A stretch of DNA of 64,000 bases. It comes from Nocardia anocheti (GTDB lineage: Bacteria > Actinomycetota > Actinomycetes > Mycobacteriales > Mycobacteriaceae). The notes beneath the pieces were generated by a model. The model was not told the DNA's origin, searched no databases, and saw only the letters and a list, made by a program, of their open reading frames with translations. The stretch lies in assembly GCF_029675105.1 (NCBI RefSeq), contig NZ_JAQQFV010000007.1, positions 410,911-474,910 on the forward strand. The letters run 5' to 3'. Made by a program: the position numbers and the translations under genes. This document shows positions 8,730-17,115 of the stretch, in pieces (the first letter of the stretch is position 1; every line of letters begins with the position of its first letter).

Positions 8730-9767
8730 ATGGACAATCACGCGCTACCGTCCGAACCCCGGGAGCACTCGGGCGAGCAGGTGGCGGTCATCGCGAGACC
8801 GTCACCGCGGGATCAGCTACCCCTGGTCACCGCCCGGTTGCGCGAAATCCTGCTCACCGGTGCGGATTTCGACGCCATCTACCAGCACGTCCTGGCCGCG
8901 CCGGGCAAGCGGGTGCGTGCCCGCCTGGTGCTGGCCAGCGCGGGACTGCTGCCCGAGGCGGGGGAGGCCGCCACCTCGCTGGCCGACGCGGTCGACCTGG
9001 CCTGTGCGATGGAGATGTTCCACGAGTCCTCGCTGATCCACGACGACATCTGTGACGGTTCCCTGCTGCGCCGCGGCGCCCCCTCGGTGCCCGCCGCCTT
9101 CGGGGTGCGGATCTCGGCCAGGGCCGGATTCCACTTGGCGGGCGCGGGCCTGCAGGTCGTCGCCCGGGTGCTGGCCGACAACCCGGTGGTCTTCGCCGGA
9201 GTCGGGCAGGCCCCCGGCATCACCTACGCCGACCGGCTCTCGGACCTGTCCTACGGCCAGCTCATCGAGACATTGCCGCCCGCGGTCGACCAGGCCGCGC
9301 TGCGCCGCCACTACGAGATGGTGGCCGCCGCCAAGACCGGCACCCTGTTCCGCCTGTCCTGTTCCTACGGCGGTACCGCCGGTGGTGTGGAGATCGAGCG
9401 CCTGCACGCGCTCATGGAGTACGCCGACCAGCTCGCGATGGCCTTCCAGATCATGGACGACGTCCGCGACATCGAGGGCGGGCCCGCGCTGGGCAAGGAC
9501 GCGGGCGGCGACCTGGCACGACGGGTGCCGACCTGGCCGGTCATCGAATGGCTCGGCCTGCGCCCCGGCGCCGAGCGGCTGTGGCTCGACCCCGAGACCT
9601 CGGCCACCGCCCTCCAGGACGACCTGGTCGACAGCGGCGCCACCCAGGCCGCCCGCTCGGTGGCGATCTCCGCCGTCGAGACCGCGAGCAAGGCACTCGA
9701 GGTGTTCCCCCCGTCCCCCGCGCGCGAGGACCTGCGCGAACTCCTGCAGGAGGTGATCTCGCGATGA
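8730..9767 (+). CDS. Trans-polyprenyl diphosphate synthase (FPP/GGPP synthase family)
   Basis: A 345-residue type I isoprenyl diphosphate synthase that condenses IPP with allylic diphosphates. The first aspartate-rich motif DDICD is at residues 105-109 and the second DDVRD at 243-247; both are intact, so the enzyme should be active. The residues 4 and 5 positions before the first motif are Ser-Ser, not the Phe/Tyr pair of short-chain FPP synthases. This leaves room for a C20 or longer product (inference). ATG 8730 follows AAAGGAG by 9 nt. It is the first gene of a tightly packed terpenoid operon. Its stop codon overlaps the start of the squalene-synthase-like gene by 4 nt, so its product is probably the substrate of that enzyme. 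Confidence 0.9.
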   Translation: MDNHALPSEPREHSGEQVAVIARPSPRDQLPLVTARLREILLTGADFDAIYQHVLAAPGKRVRARLVLASAGLLPEAGEAATSLADAVDLACAMEMFHESSLIHDDICDGSLLRRGAPSVPAAFGVRISARAGFHLAGAGLQVVARVLADNPVVFAGVGQAPGITYADRLSDLSYGQLIETLPPAVDQAALRRHYEMVAAAKTGTLFRLSCSYGGTAGGVEIERLHALMEYADQLAMAFQIMDDVRDIEGGPALGKDAGGDLARRVPTWPVIEWLGLRPGAERLWLDPETSATALQDDLVDSGATQAARSVAISAVETASKALEVFPPSPAREDLRELLQEVISR

Positions 9768-11032
9768 GCGGGACCCGAGTGGGCACACTGATCCGCGGGC
9801 TGCGCACGCTGCGCCGCGCCCCCGACATCGCCGCGTTGCGCGCGGCCGCCACCCCCGCCGAACTGGCCCGGCTCGCCCTGATTCCGGCCGGTCGCAACCT
9901 CGGCATCTCCGTGGGCTTCCTGCCCGCCCACCAGCGCGACGAGGCCACCGCGGCCCTGCTCGCCTGCCGCGTGCTCGACGCCTACGAGGACCTCGCCGAC
10001 CGCGACACCGCCGCCGAGGCGGTCCGCGCGGCCGCCGACTACCTGGTCGGACGCAGCAGCACCGCCCCCGAGACGCTGCCCACCGTGGCCACCGAGGCCC
10101 GCGACAGCGAGGCGGTCGACCGGGTGCTGGCCGCCCGCATCGCCGACATCAAGGCGCTGATCACCGCGCTCTCGGCCGACGGGCGCGCCCGGGTGGCCAG
10201 CGTGCTGGTGGACATCGCCGACGTGATGGCCCGCAATATCGAGTCCCCGATCGCGCGCACCGCCTACGGCGAGGGCGTGCTCGGCCGGGTCACCCACTAC
10301 GCGTGCACGTTGGTCGCCGACGGCGTGCTGCCCGAGGACGACCTACGCGAGCTCACCGGCTGCGTGGCCGTCATCGCGCAGTCGGCCAACGACCTGCGCG
10401 ACAACGAGTTCGAGATCTACGGCGTGGCCGACCGTGAGGAACTGACCCGCACGGTGATGCTGCAGCTGCTCACCCCCGCGCTGGGCGGCTTCGCGCTGCT
10501 GGCCCGGCTGGGCCCCGGCACGCCGAGCCGGGGCGCCCGCGCGGCCATGGCCTACATGACCATCACCACCAACGCCTTCCTGTGCAAGGTCGTCGGGGCA
10601 CCGGCGCCCTACCGGCGCCCGGTCCTCGCGGCCGCGGCCGCCGCCAGCTCGCCGGTCTACTGGACCAGGATGCTCGAGCGGGTGCGCCGCACCGCCGACG
10701 GCGCGATCCACCAGATGCTCGACGCCGCGCCCGAATTCGCCGACGGCGCGAGCCGGGGGACCGGGGTGCTCGCCGCGGCCGACCCGGCGGGCGGACAGAC
10801 CTCGCTGGTACCGCTGATCGTGGACACCACCTTCGCGCTCGTGCGGACCCTGCCCGAGGAGCCGCTGACCGGCGAACTGCCCGACGCCGAGATCCGCACC
10901 ATGATGATCGCCGATCACCTGGCCTTCGGCGCCATGGAACGGGTGCCCTCCCATCAGCCCGAGGCCATGCTCGCGCTCGCCTCGCGCCTCCAGCTCGCCG
11001 CCCTCGCCCCCAGTCCCGGAGCAACTCGATGA
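9764..11032 (+). CDS. Divergent squalene/phytoene-synthase-superfamily enzyme
   Basis: A 422-residue, mostly helical protein. The segment LDAYEDLAD (residues 71-79) lines up with the first Asp motif of squalene synthase (LDTVEDD type). AQSANDLRDNEFE (205-217) lines up with the second (Q..N..RD..E). Those residues bind the magnesium-diphosphate groups in head-to-head prenyl transferases. The rest looks unlike typical CrtB, CrtM or HpnD proteins and it is about 100 residues longer than phytoene synthases, so it is a distant branch. It may condense two prenyl diphosphates from the preceding synthase or act as a terpene cyclase on this fold. The ATG overlaps the preceding TGA (ATGA), which implies translational coupling. 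No classical terpene cyclase is encoded in the cluster, which makes this the likely scaffold-forming step. Confidence 0.7.
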   Translation: MSGTRVGTLIRGLRTLRRAPDIAALRAAATPAELARLALIPAGRNLGISVGFLPAHQRDEATAALLACRVLDAYEDLADRDTAAEAVRAAADYLVGRSSTAPETLPTVATEARDSEAVDRVLAARIADIKALITALSADGRARVASVLVDIADVMARNIESPIARTAYGEGVLGRVTHYACTLVADGVLPEDDLRELTGCVAVIAQSANDLRDNEFEIYGVADREELTRTVMLQLLTPALGGFALLARLGPGTPSRGARAAMAYMTITTNAFLCKVVGAPAPYRRPVLAAAAAASSPVYWTRMLERVRRTADGAIHQMLDAAPEFADGASRGTGVLAAADPAGGQTSLVPLIVDTTFALVRTLPEEPLTGELPDAEIRTMMIADHLAFGAMERVPSHQPEAMLALASRLQLAALAPSPGATR

Positions 11033-11078
11033 GGAACTCGATCATGAGCACTGTCACCACTAGTCAAGGAGCTCTGCT

Positions 11079-12074
11079 ATGAGCACCGGAACGAATGTCA
11101 CGTCGTCCGAACAGATCCCGTTCGCCCGGCGCGTGTTCAAACTCGAGCACGCCTCCAACATCGGGCCGCTGCTGCACATCGCGCTGTGGATGGGCATGAC
11201 CGCGGCGGGCCTGTTCGTGCCCATCGCCGGGAACTGGTACATCGCGATCCCGCTGATCATCGTGCTCTCGCTGCTGAACCTCTCGCTGACCATCGGCGTG
11301 ATGCACATGCACACCCACCGGCCGCTGTTCGTGTCGAAGTTCCCGAACCGGGTCGTCGACATCCTGTGCTGTCTGCCCGGCAACCTGACCGCCGCGGAGA
11401 TGCGCGAAGTGCACGTGTTGAACCATCACCGGTTCAACGACGGCCCCGGTGACGTGACCGCGACCACCGGCATGGAGAAGGGCCTCGGCGCGATCTGGTA
11501 CTGGGTCCGCTACGGCACCATCGTCAAGCTGCACACCGTCAAGACGGTGTTCGCCGCCAACCCGGCCCCGCGTCGGCGCCGCACCCGCCACCAGTTCATC
11601 TTCGACCTGATCGTCTACACCGCCGTGATCGCCGCGGTCTGGTACGTCGCGGGGACCGAGCGCTTCGTGCTGTTCTATTGGGTGCCGTTCTTCATCACCC
11701 AGGTCAACGCGGGCTACTTCGCCTGGCTCAGCCACGCCCCGGCGCGCGGGTTCACCGACGAGCCGAGCACCTCGCTCAACAACGCGGGCAACATCCTGAA
11801 CTTCCTGATCTTCAACCAGGGCTACCACAGCGTGCACCACCGCTACCCGGGTGTGCACTGGAGCCAGATCCCGGACAAGATGGCCTACATGCGGGATGTG
11901 AACCCCGGCGTCATCGTGCCGTACTGGATGGTCGCGCAGTCCGGCTGGCGCCTGTTCTGGCCCGGCGGCTTCCTCAACGAGAAGTACGGCAACCAGTGGA
12001 AGGCCAAGCTGGAGAAGCGCCTGGAAGAGGGCACGGTGCGGTCGAAGTACCTGCCGTGGTTCGCATGGATCTGA
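11079..12074 (+). CDS. Membrane di-iron fatty-acid-desaturase-like oxygenase
   Basis: A 331-residue integral membrane protein of the fatty acid desaturase/carotenoid hydroxylase superfamily. Three histidine boxes ligate the di-iron centre: HMHTH (76-80), HVLNHH (112-117) and HSVHH (250-254). Hydrophobic segments lie around residues 30-75 and 170-215. Such enzymes desaturate or hydroxylate unactivated C-H bonds using O2 and electrons from a ferredoxin or cytochrome partner. Within this cluster a terpenoid or carotenoid-like substrate is more likely than a fatty acid (inference). ATG 11079 has AAGGAG 7 nt upstream. The gap to the preceding gene is 46 nt, and the 3' end overlaps the next gene by 10 nt. 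Confidence 0.85.
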   Translation: MSTGTNVTSSEQIPFARRVFKLEHASNIGPLLHIALWMGMTAAGLFVPIAGNWYIAIPLIIVLSLLNLSLTIGVMHMHTHRPLFVSKFPNRVVDILCCLPGNLTAAEMREVHVLNHHRFNDGPGDVTATTGMEKGLGAIWYWVRYGTIVKLHTVKTVFAANPAPRRRRTRHQFIFDLIVYTAVIAAVWYVAGTERFVLFYWVPFFITQVNAGYFAWLSHAPARGFTDEPSTSLNNAGNILNFLIFNQGYHSVHHRYPGVHWSQIPDKMAYMRDVNPGVIVPYWMVAQSGWRLFWPGGFLNEKYGNQWKAKLEKRLEEGTVRSKYLPWFAWI

Positions 12075-12868
12075 TCACTCCCGAGCAGGCGCGGGGCGTG
12101 CTGAGCACCCCCGCGCGGCTCGTCCCCTTCCTGATCTCGTTCACCGTCTACGGCATCGCGGGCATCACGGTGCCGCTGATGCTGCTCTTCGCGGGCGGCT
12201 GGTGGCTGCCCAAGACCGTCGACCGGGGTCCGCACCTGTCGACCGTGCCCGCTCTGCTCATCGACGTGGTGCTGCTGGCGCTGTTCGGCCTGCAACACTC
12301 GGGCATGGCGCGGCCCGCGTTCAAGGACTTCATCACCCGCTGGGTGCCCGAGGCGCTCGAGCGCACGGTCTACATCTTCATGGTCTGCCTGGTCATGTGG
12401 ACGGTCATGCTGGCCTGGCAGCCGATCCCGCACCAGCTCTGGTCGGCCGACGGCGCGCTCGGTCTCGCCCTCGACGCCGGGTTCTGGATCGGTTTCGTGC
12501 TGGTGTACGCGGCGACGCTGTTGCTGAACCATTTCCACCTGCTCGGCATCAGCCAGGCCTACCGCCAGTACGTGATCCGCGTCCCGGATGCCACCGTGGA
12601 CCGGCTGCAGGTCAACGGTGTCTATAAACTGGTACGGCACCCGCTGATGACCGGCTTGCTCGTCTCCTTCTGGTTCGCCAGCGAGTTCACTGTCGGGCAC
12701 CTCGTGTGGGCGCTCGGCCTGACCGGATACATCGTGCTCGGCACCTTTCTCGAGGAGCGTGATCTGATCGCCCGCTTCGGTGCGTCCTACCGCGCCTACG
12801 CGGCGCATGTTCCCGCTTTCTTCCCCTCGGTGCGTAGTCTGCTGAACCGTACGCCGCGCGAGCCATAG
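12065..12868 (+). CDS. NnrU/MddA/ICMT-like membrane methyltransferase
   Basis: A 267-residue polytopic membrane protein of the isoprenylcysteine-carboxyl-methyltransferase superfamily. GVYKLVRHPLMTG (about residues 182-194) is the RHP AdoMet-binding motif, and EERDLIARFG...YAAHVPAFFP at the C-terminus is the matching EE...Y..Y...P block. The QHSGMARPAFK segment near residue 79 resembles MddA, the methanethiol S-methyltransferase of mycobacteria and other bacteria. Inside a terpenoid operon an O-methylation of a prenyl or terpenoid acid is also possible; I cannot decide between them. ATG 12065 overlaps the end of the desaturase gene by 10 nt, so the two are translationally coupled. A 35-nt gap separates it from mvaK1. 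Confidence 0.75.
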   Translation: MDLITPEQARGVLSTPARLVPFLISFTVYGIAGITVPLMLLFAGGWWLPKTVDRGPHLSTVPALLIDVVLLALFGLQHSGMARPAFKDFITRWVPEALERTVYIFMVCLVMWTVMLAWQPIPHQLWSADGALGLALDAGFWIGFVLVYAATLLLNHFHLLGISQAYRQYVIRVPDATVDRLQVNGVYKLVRHPLMTGLLVSFWFASEFTVGHLVWALGLTGYIVLGTFLEERDLIARFGASYRAYAAHVPAFFPSVRSLLNRTPREP

Positions 12869-12903
12869 CCACGGGCCTGCCCGGAGTTCGGAGAGGAAAC
12901 GAC

Positions 12904-13920
12904 GTGAGACACAACTCCCCAGCGACCGCCCTGGCGCAGGGCACCGGGCAGGCCGTCGCCAAGGCGATCCTGCTCGGCGAACACACCGTCGTGCACGGTA
13001 CGCCAGCGATCGCTCTCCCGCTGCCCGCACTGCCCGTGCGGGCGGTGGCCCGGCCCTCGGCCGGGACCGCGATCGCGGCGTCGGGATCGTTCGGCTTCCT
13101 CGCCGGGGCGGCCGCGGCCGCCACCCCCACCCCGTCCGGACCACGTGTCGCGGTCGAGGAGGCGTTGCGGCGCTGGGGGATCGGGGCCGAGACGGTGGAA
13201 GTCGTGGTGTACTGCGACATCCCGCTGGCTCGCGGCCTCGGTTCCAGCGCCGCCTGCGCGGGCGCCGCGGTGCGCGCGGTCGCCGACCTGTACGGCCGCG
13301 AGCTGGACCAGGACGCGCTCTATGACCTGGTGCAGTGCGGCGAACAGGTCGCCCACGGCCGGGCCAGCGGCATCGACGCCAGCGCGGTGCTGGCGAGCGG
13401 GCCGATCCGATTCCACGCGGGCACCGCCCGGCCGATCGATGTCGGGATGGACGCGGCCCTGGTGATCGCCGACACCGGCGTCTCCGGGTCCACCCAGCAG
13501 GCGGTCGCCGACGTGCGCCGCAGGCTGGCGGCCGACCCGCCCGCCGCGCGACGACTGCTCGACCGCGCCGCCGAACTCATCGACACCGGAGCCACCGCCC
13601 TGTCCGCCGGGCACACCCGCACCCTGGGCACCACCATGCTCGAATTCCAGGACCTGCTGGGCGAACTCGGGGTGAGCACCCCGCACATCGATACCCTCGT
13701 CGCCGCCGCGCTGGCCGCGGGCGCGCACGGCGCCAAGCTCACCGGCGCCGGGCTGGGCGGCTGTGTGCTCGCGCTCACCGAGACCGCCGCCGCCCCCGCG
13801 GTGAGTACCGCGCTGCGCCGCGCCGGTGCCGTGCAGACCTGGACGGTCCACACCGCCGGGCTGCGCGCGGGCGCCCTGTCCCTGTCCGCCTCGACCCAGG
13901 AACGCGGTATCCCCTCATGA
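12904..13920 (+). CDS. mvaK1: Mevalonate kinase
   Basis: A 338-residue GHMP-family kinase phosphorylating mevalonate to 5-phosphomevalonate. It shows the N-terminal KAILLGEHTVVHG block, the ATP loop ARGLGSSAACAG near residue 107 and the C-terminal KLTGAGLGGC block. GTG 12904 follows GAGAGGAA. It opens the mevalonate sub-operon, whose gene order mvaK1-mvaD-mvaK2-fni-hmgR-hmgS matches the mevalonate cluster known from Streptomyces sp. CL190. The stop TGA overlaps the next ATG (ATGA). All key residues look intact. Confidence 0.95.
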   Translation: MRHNSPATALAQGTGQAVAKAILLGEHTVVHGTPAIALPLPALPVRAVARPSAGTAIAASGSFGFLAGAAAAATPTPSGPRVAVEEALRRWGIGAETVEVVVYCDIPLARGLGSSAACAGAAVRAVADLYGRELDQDALYDLVQCGEQVAHGRASGIDASAVLASGPIRFHAGTARPIDVGMDAALVIADTGVSGSTQQAVADVRRRLAADPPAARRLLDRAAELIDTGATALSAGHTRTLGTTMLEFQDLLGELGVSTPHIDTLVAAALAAGAHGAKLTGAGLGGCVLALTETAAAPAVSTALRRAGAVQTWTVHTAGLRAGALSLSASTQERGIPS

Positions 13921-14930
13921 CATCTCCCGCCAGCGACGGCGCCGCCACCGCCGTCGCCTATCCCAACATCGCCCTGGTGAAGTACTGGGGCAAGCGTGAC
14001 GAAGCGCTGTTCCTGCCGGTCACCGGCAGCCTATCGATGACGCTGGACATCTTCCCGACCACCACCTCCGTGCGGCTGATCGACGGTCCGGCCGACGCCG
14101 TGGAGTTCAACGGCGCCGCCGCGACCGGCACCGCGCACACCCGCATCGAGAAGTTCCTCGACCTGGTCCGGGCCACGGCGGGCCGCACCGAACGCGCCGA
14201 GGTGATCACCGCCAACGCCGGACCCACCGGTGCGGGTCTGGCCTCCTCGGCCAGTGGCTTCGCCGCCCTGGCCACCGCCGCCGCGGCCGCCTACGGGCTC
14301 GACGCGGACGGTCGCGCCCTGTCGCGGCTGGCCCGGCGCGGGTCCGGCTCGGCCTCGCGCTCGATCTTCGGTGGCTTCGTGGTCTGGCACGAGGGCGAGG
14401 GTGACGGCGAGGCGGGCGACCTGAGCTCCTACGCCGAGCCGATCGGTGGTGACGATCTCGATCCCGCGCTGGTGGTGGCCGTGGTCGAGGCGGGCGCCAA
14501 GGCGGTGTCGAGCCGCGACGCCATGCGCAGTACCACCGCGACCTCCCCGCTGTACCGGCCGTGGGCGGAGTCCTCGCGCGTCGACCTGGCCGAGATGCGC
14601 GCCGCCGTCGAGCGTCGCGATCTGCCCGCCATCGGCGAGATCGCCGAACGCAACGCCCTGGGTATGCACGCGACCATGCTCGCCGCGCGCCCCGGCATCC
14701 GCTACCTGTCCCCGCACTCGCTCACCGTGCTCGACGCGGTGCTGGCGCTGCGCGCCGACGGCATCGCCGCCTACGCCACCATGGACGCGGGCCCCAACGT
14801 CAAGGTGCTGTGCAGTCGCGCCGACGCCCCGCACGTGGCCGCCACCCTGGATTTCCTCGGTGACTTCGTCACCACCCGCATCGCGCACATCGGTCCCGGC
14901 GCCACCCTCAGCGCGGGTGGCGACCGGTGA
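13917..14930 (+). CDS. mvaD: Diphosphomevalonate decarboxylase
   Basis: A 337-residue GHMP-fold enzyme that phosphorylates and decarboxylates mevalonate 5-diphosphate to IPP. Diagnostic are NIALVKYWGKRDE near residue 17, GAGLASSASGFAALA near 104 and the SGSASRSIFGGF loop near 143. The ATG overlaps the mvaK1 stop, and the TGA overlaps the GTG of mvaK2 by 4 nt, so three kinase-fold genes are translated in series. Length and motifs are normal for a bacterial enzyme. Confidence 0.96.
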   Translation: MTSPASDGAATAVAYPNIALVKYWGKRDEALFLPVTGSLSMTLDIFPTTTSVRLIDGPADAVEFNGAAATGTAHTRIEKFLDLVRATAGRTERAEVITANAGPTGAGLASSASGFAALATAAAAAYGLDADGRALSRLARRGSGSASRSIFGGFVVWHEGEGDGEAGDLSSYAEPIGGDDLDPALVVAVVEAGAKAVSSRDAMRSTTATSPLYRPWAESSRVDLAEMRAAVERRDLPAIGEIAERNALGMHATMLAARPGIRYLSPHSLTVLDAVLALRADGIAAYATMDAGPNVKVLCSRADAPHVAATLDFLGDFVTTRIAHIGPGATLSAGGDR

Positions 14931-16021
14931 TCAGTTGTCGCGCGCCGGGCAAGCTGTTCATCGCCGGGGAGTACGCGGTGGTCGAGCCGGGCCACCGCGC
15001 GGTCCTCACCGCCGTGGACCGCTATGCCACCGCCACGGTGATCCCTGCCGCCGCGACGACCCTGCGCTCCGATCTCGACGGTGGCATCACCCTGACCTGC
15101 CGTCGTCACGGTGACGGATTGGCCCCCGACACCGAGGACGGCACCGTCCCGCGTGCCTTCGCCTACGTCTTCGCCGCCGCCCGGATCCTCGACCGTCTGT
15201 GCGCCGAACGCGGCGTCGAGACCAACCCCTACGACCTCGAGGTCCGCGCCGAACTCGGTGACGCCGACGGCCGCAAGTTCGGCCTCGGTTCCAGCGCCGC
15301 GGTCACCGTGGCCACCGTCGACGCGCTGGGCCGCTTCCACGGCCTCGGCCTCAACACCATGGACCGCTACCGGCTGGCCATGCTCGCCACCCTCGAGGTC
15401 AACCCGAAGGCGTCCGGCGGCGACATCGCCGTGAGCACCTGGGGCGGCTGGCTGGCCTACGCCTCACCCGACCGCACCCACGTCGCCGAACTGGCCGCCG
15501 CCGAGGGCATCGAGGCCGCCCTGCGCTCGCCCTGGCCGGGCCTGTCGGTGCGCCCCCTGCGCACGCCGACCGAACTGGCCCTGCAGGTCGGCTGGACCGG
15601 CACCCCGGCCTCGACCCCGGCGCTGGTCGCCGGGCTCGGCGACCGACAGCAGCGCCCGAGCGAGCGCGCGCACTTCCTGCTGCGCAGCGACGACTGCGTC
15701 GAGCGGCTGGTGACCGCGATCGAGTCCGCCGACGCCGCGGCCATCTGCGCGGAGATCGACTGCGCCCGCCAACTGCTGCTCGACCTGGACGCGGGCACCG
15801 GCCTTGGCATCATGACCGAGCGTCTGCACGCCCTGTGCGCGGCCGGTGCCGCCGTGGGCGCCGCGGCCAAGCCGTCCGGCGCGGGCGGTGGTGACTGCGG
15901 GATCGCGCTCATCGACCGCACCCGCGACACCGCGATCACCGCGCTGACCGAACGCTGGATCGGCGCGGGCATCCGGCCGCTGCCGCTGCGCACGCATCCA
16001 TTCGAGGGAGACAGCCAGTGA
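14927..16021 (+). CDS. mvaK2: Phosphomevalonate kinase
   Basis: A 364-residue GHMP kinase that converts 5-phosphomevalonate to the diphosphate. It begins ISCRAPGKLFIAGEYAVVEPG, the typical phosphomevalonate-kinase opening. The ATP loop is KFGLGSSAAVTVATVDAL near residue 120 and the C-terminal block is KPSGAGGGDCGIA. GTG 14927 overlaps the mvaD stop. The stop TGA 16019-16021 overlaps the GTG start of fni. Position between mvaD and fni is as in other actinobacterial mevalonate clusters. Confidence 0.95.
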   Translation: MISCRAPGKLFIAGEYAVVEPGHRAVLTAVDRYATATVIPAAATTLRSDLDGGITLTCRRHGDGLAPDTEDGTVPRAFAYVFAAARILDRLCAERGVETNPYDLEVRAELGDADGRKFGLGSSAAVTVATVDALGRFHGLGLNTMDRYRLAMLATLEVNPKASGGDIAVSTWGGWLAYASPDRTHVAELAAAEGIEAALRSPWPGLSVRPLRTPTELALQVGWTGTPASTPALVAGLGDRQQRPSERAHFLLRSDDCVERLVTAIESADAAAICAEIDCARQLLLDLDAGTGLGIMTERLHALCAAGAAVGAAAKPSGAGGGDCGIALIDRTRDTAITALTERWIGAGIRPLPLRTHPFEGDSQ

Positions 16022-17115
16022 TCGGCGATCGCAAAGACGACCACGTGCGCCACGCGGTGGCCCACCGCCGCGCCGTCACCGGCGGCAACGACTTCGACTC
16101 GGTGGCCTTCGTGCACCACGCGCTGGCCGGGATCGACAGCCGCGACGTCTCGCTCGGCGTCGAGTTCGCCGGAAAGCGCTGGGACACCCCGCTCTACGTC
16201 AACGCGATGACCGGCGGCAGCGCCCACACCGGCGAGATCAACCGGCAGCTGGCCATCGCCGCCCGCGAGACCGGCATCCCGATCGCCTCGGGCTCGATGA
16301 GCGCCTACTTCCGCGACGACGCGATCGCGCCGACCTACCGGGTGCTGCGCGAGGAGAACCCGGACGGGTTCGTGCTGGCCAATGTCAACGCCAACGCCAC
16401 CGTCGAGCAGGTCCGGCGCGCGATCGACCTGCTCGAGGCCGACGCGGTGCAGATCCACCTCAACGCCGTGCAGGAAGTGGTCATGCCCGAGGGCGACCGC
16501 GCCTTCGACGCCTGGCCCGCGCGGATCGAGGAGATCGTCGCCGCGGTGGCGGTGCCGGTGGTCGTCAAGGAGGTCGGCTTCGGCCTGAGCCGCCAGACCG
16601 TGAGCTGGCTGCGCGAGGCGGGCGTGGCCGTCGCCGATGTCGGCGGACGCGGCGGCACCAATTTCGCCCGCATCGAGAACGACCGGCGCGCGGCGGCCGA
16701 CTTCGCCTTCATCGAGAACTGGGGCCAGTCCACCCCGGCGTGCCTGCTGGACTGTGCCGGACTCGACGGGATCGACATCGCCGCCTCCGGCGGCATCCGT
16801 TCCCCCCTGGACGTGGCGCGCGCCCTCGCGCTGGGCGCCACCGCCACCGGCGTGGCCGGGGTGTTCCTGGAGACCCTGGTCAGCAACGACACCGAGGTGC
16901 TGATCGAGACCATCAGCACCTGGCTGACCCAACTGCGCGGCATCATGACCGTGCTCGGCGCGCACACCCCGGCCGACCTGGCCGGATGTGACCTGCTGGT
17001 CACCGGCGACCTGGCGGCGTTCTGCGCACTGCGCGGGATCGACGCGGCCGCTCTTGCCCACCGGAGCCCCTGGTGGCGTGAATCGAAGGATCGAGAAGGA
17101 GTCACCCATGAATGA
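16018..17115 (+). CDS. fni: Type 2 isopentenyl-diphosphate delta-isomerase (FMN-dependent)
   Basis: A 365-residue FMN/NADPH-dependent TIM-barrel isomerase that interconverts IPP and DMAPP. It supplies the allylic starter for the cluster's prenyl synthase. Family landmarks are YVNAMTGGSAHTGEINRQLA near residue 61, the HLNAVQEVVMPEGDR segment near 145 and the phosphate loop GGRGGTNFARIENDR near 212, then SGGIRSPLDVARALALGA. GTG 16018 overlaps the mvaK2 stop codon. The 3' end overlaps the hmgR start by 8 nt. Type 2 isomerases are the usual partner of actinobacterial mevalonate operons. Confidence 0.96.
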   Translation: MIGDRKDDHVRHAVAHRRAVTGGNDFDSVAFVHHALAGIDSRDVSLGVEFAGKRWDTPLYVNAMTGGSAHTGEINRQLAIAARETGIPIASGSMSAYFRDDAIAPTYRVLREENPDGFVLANVNANATVEQVRRAIDLLEADAVQIHLNAVQEVVMPEGDRAFDAWPARIEEIVAAVAVPVVVKEVGFGLSRQTVSWLREAGVAVADVGGRGGTNFARIENDRRAAADFAFIENWGQSTPACLLDCAGLDGIDIAASGGIRSPLDVARALALGATATGVAGVFLETLVSNDTEVLIETISTWLTQLRGIMTVLGAHTPADLAGCDLLVTGDLAAFCALRGIDAAALAHRSPWWRESKDREGVTHE

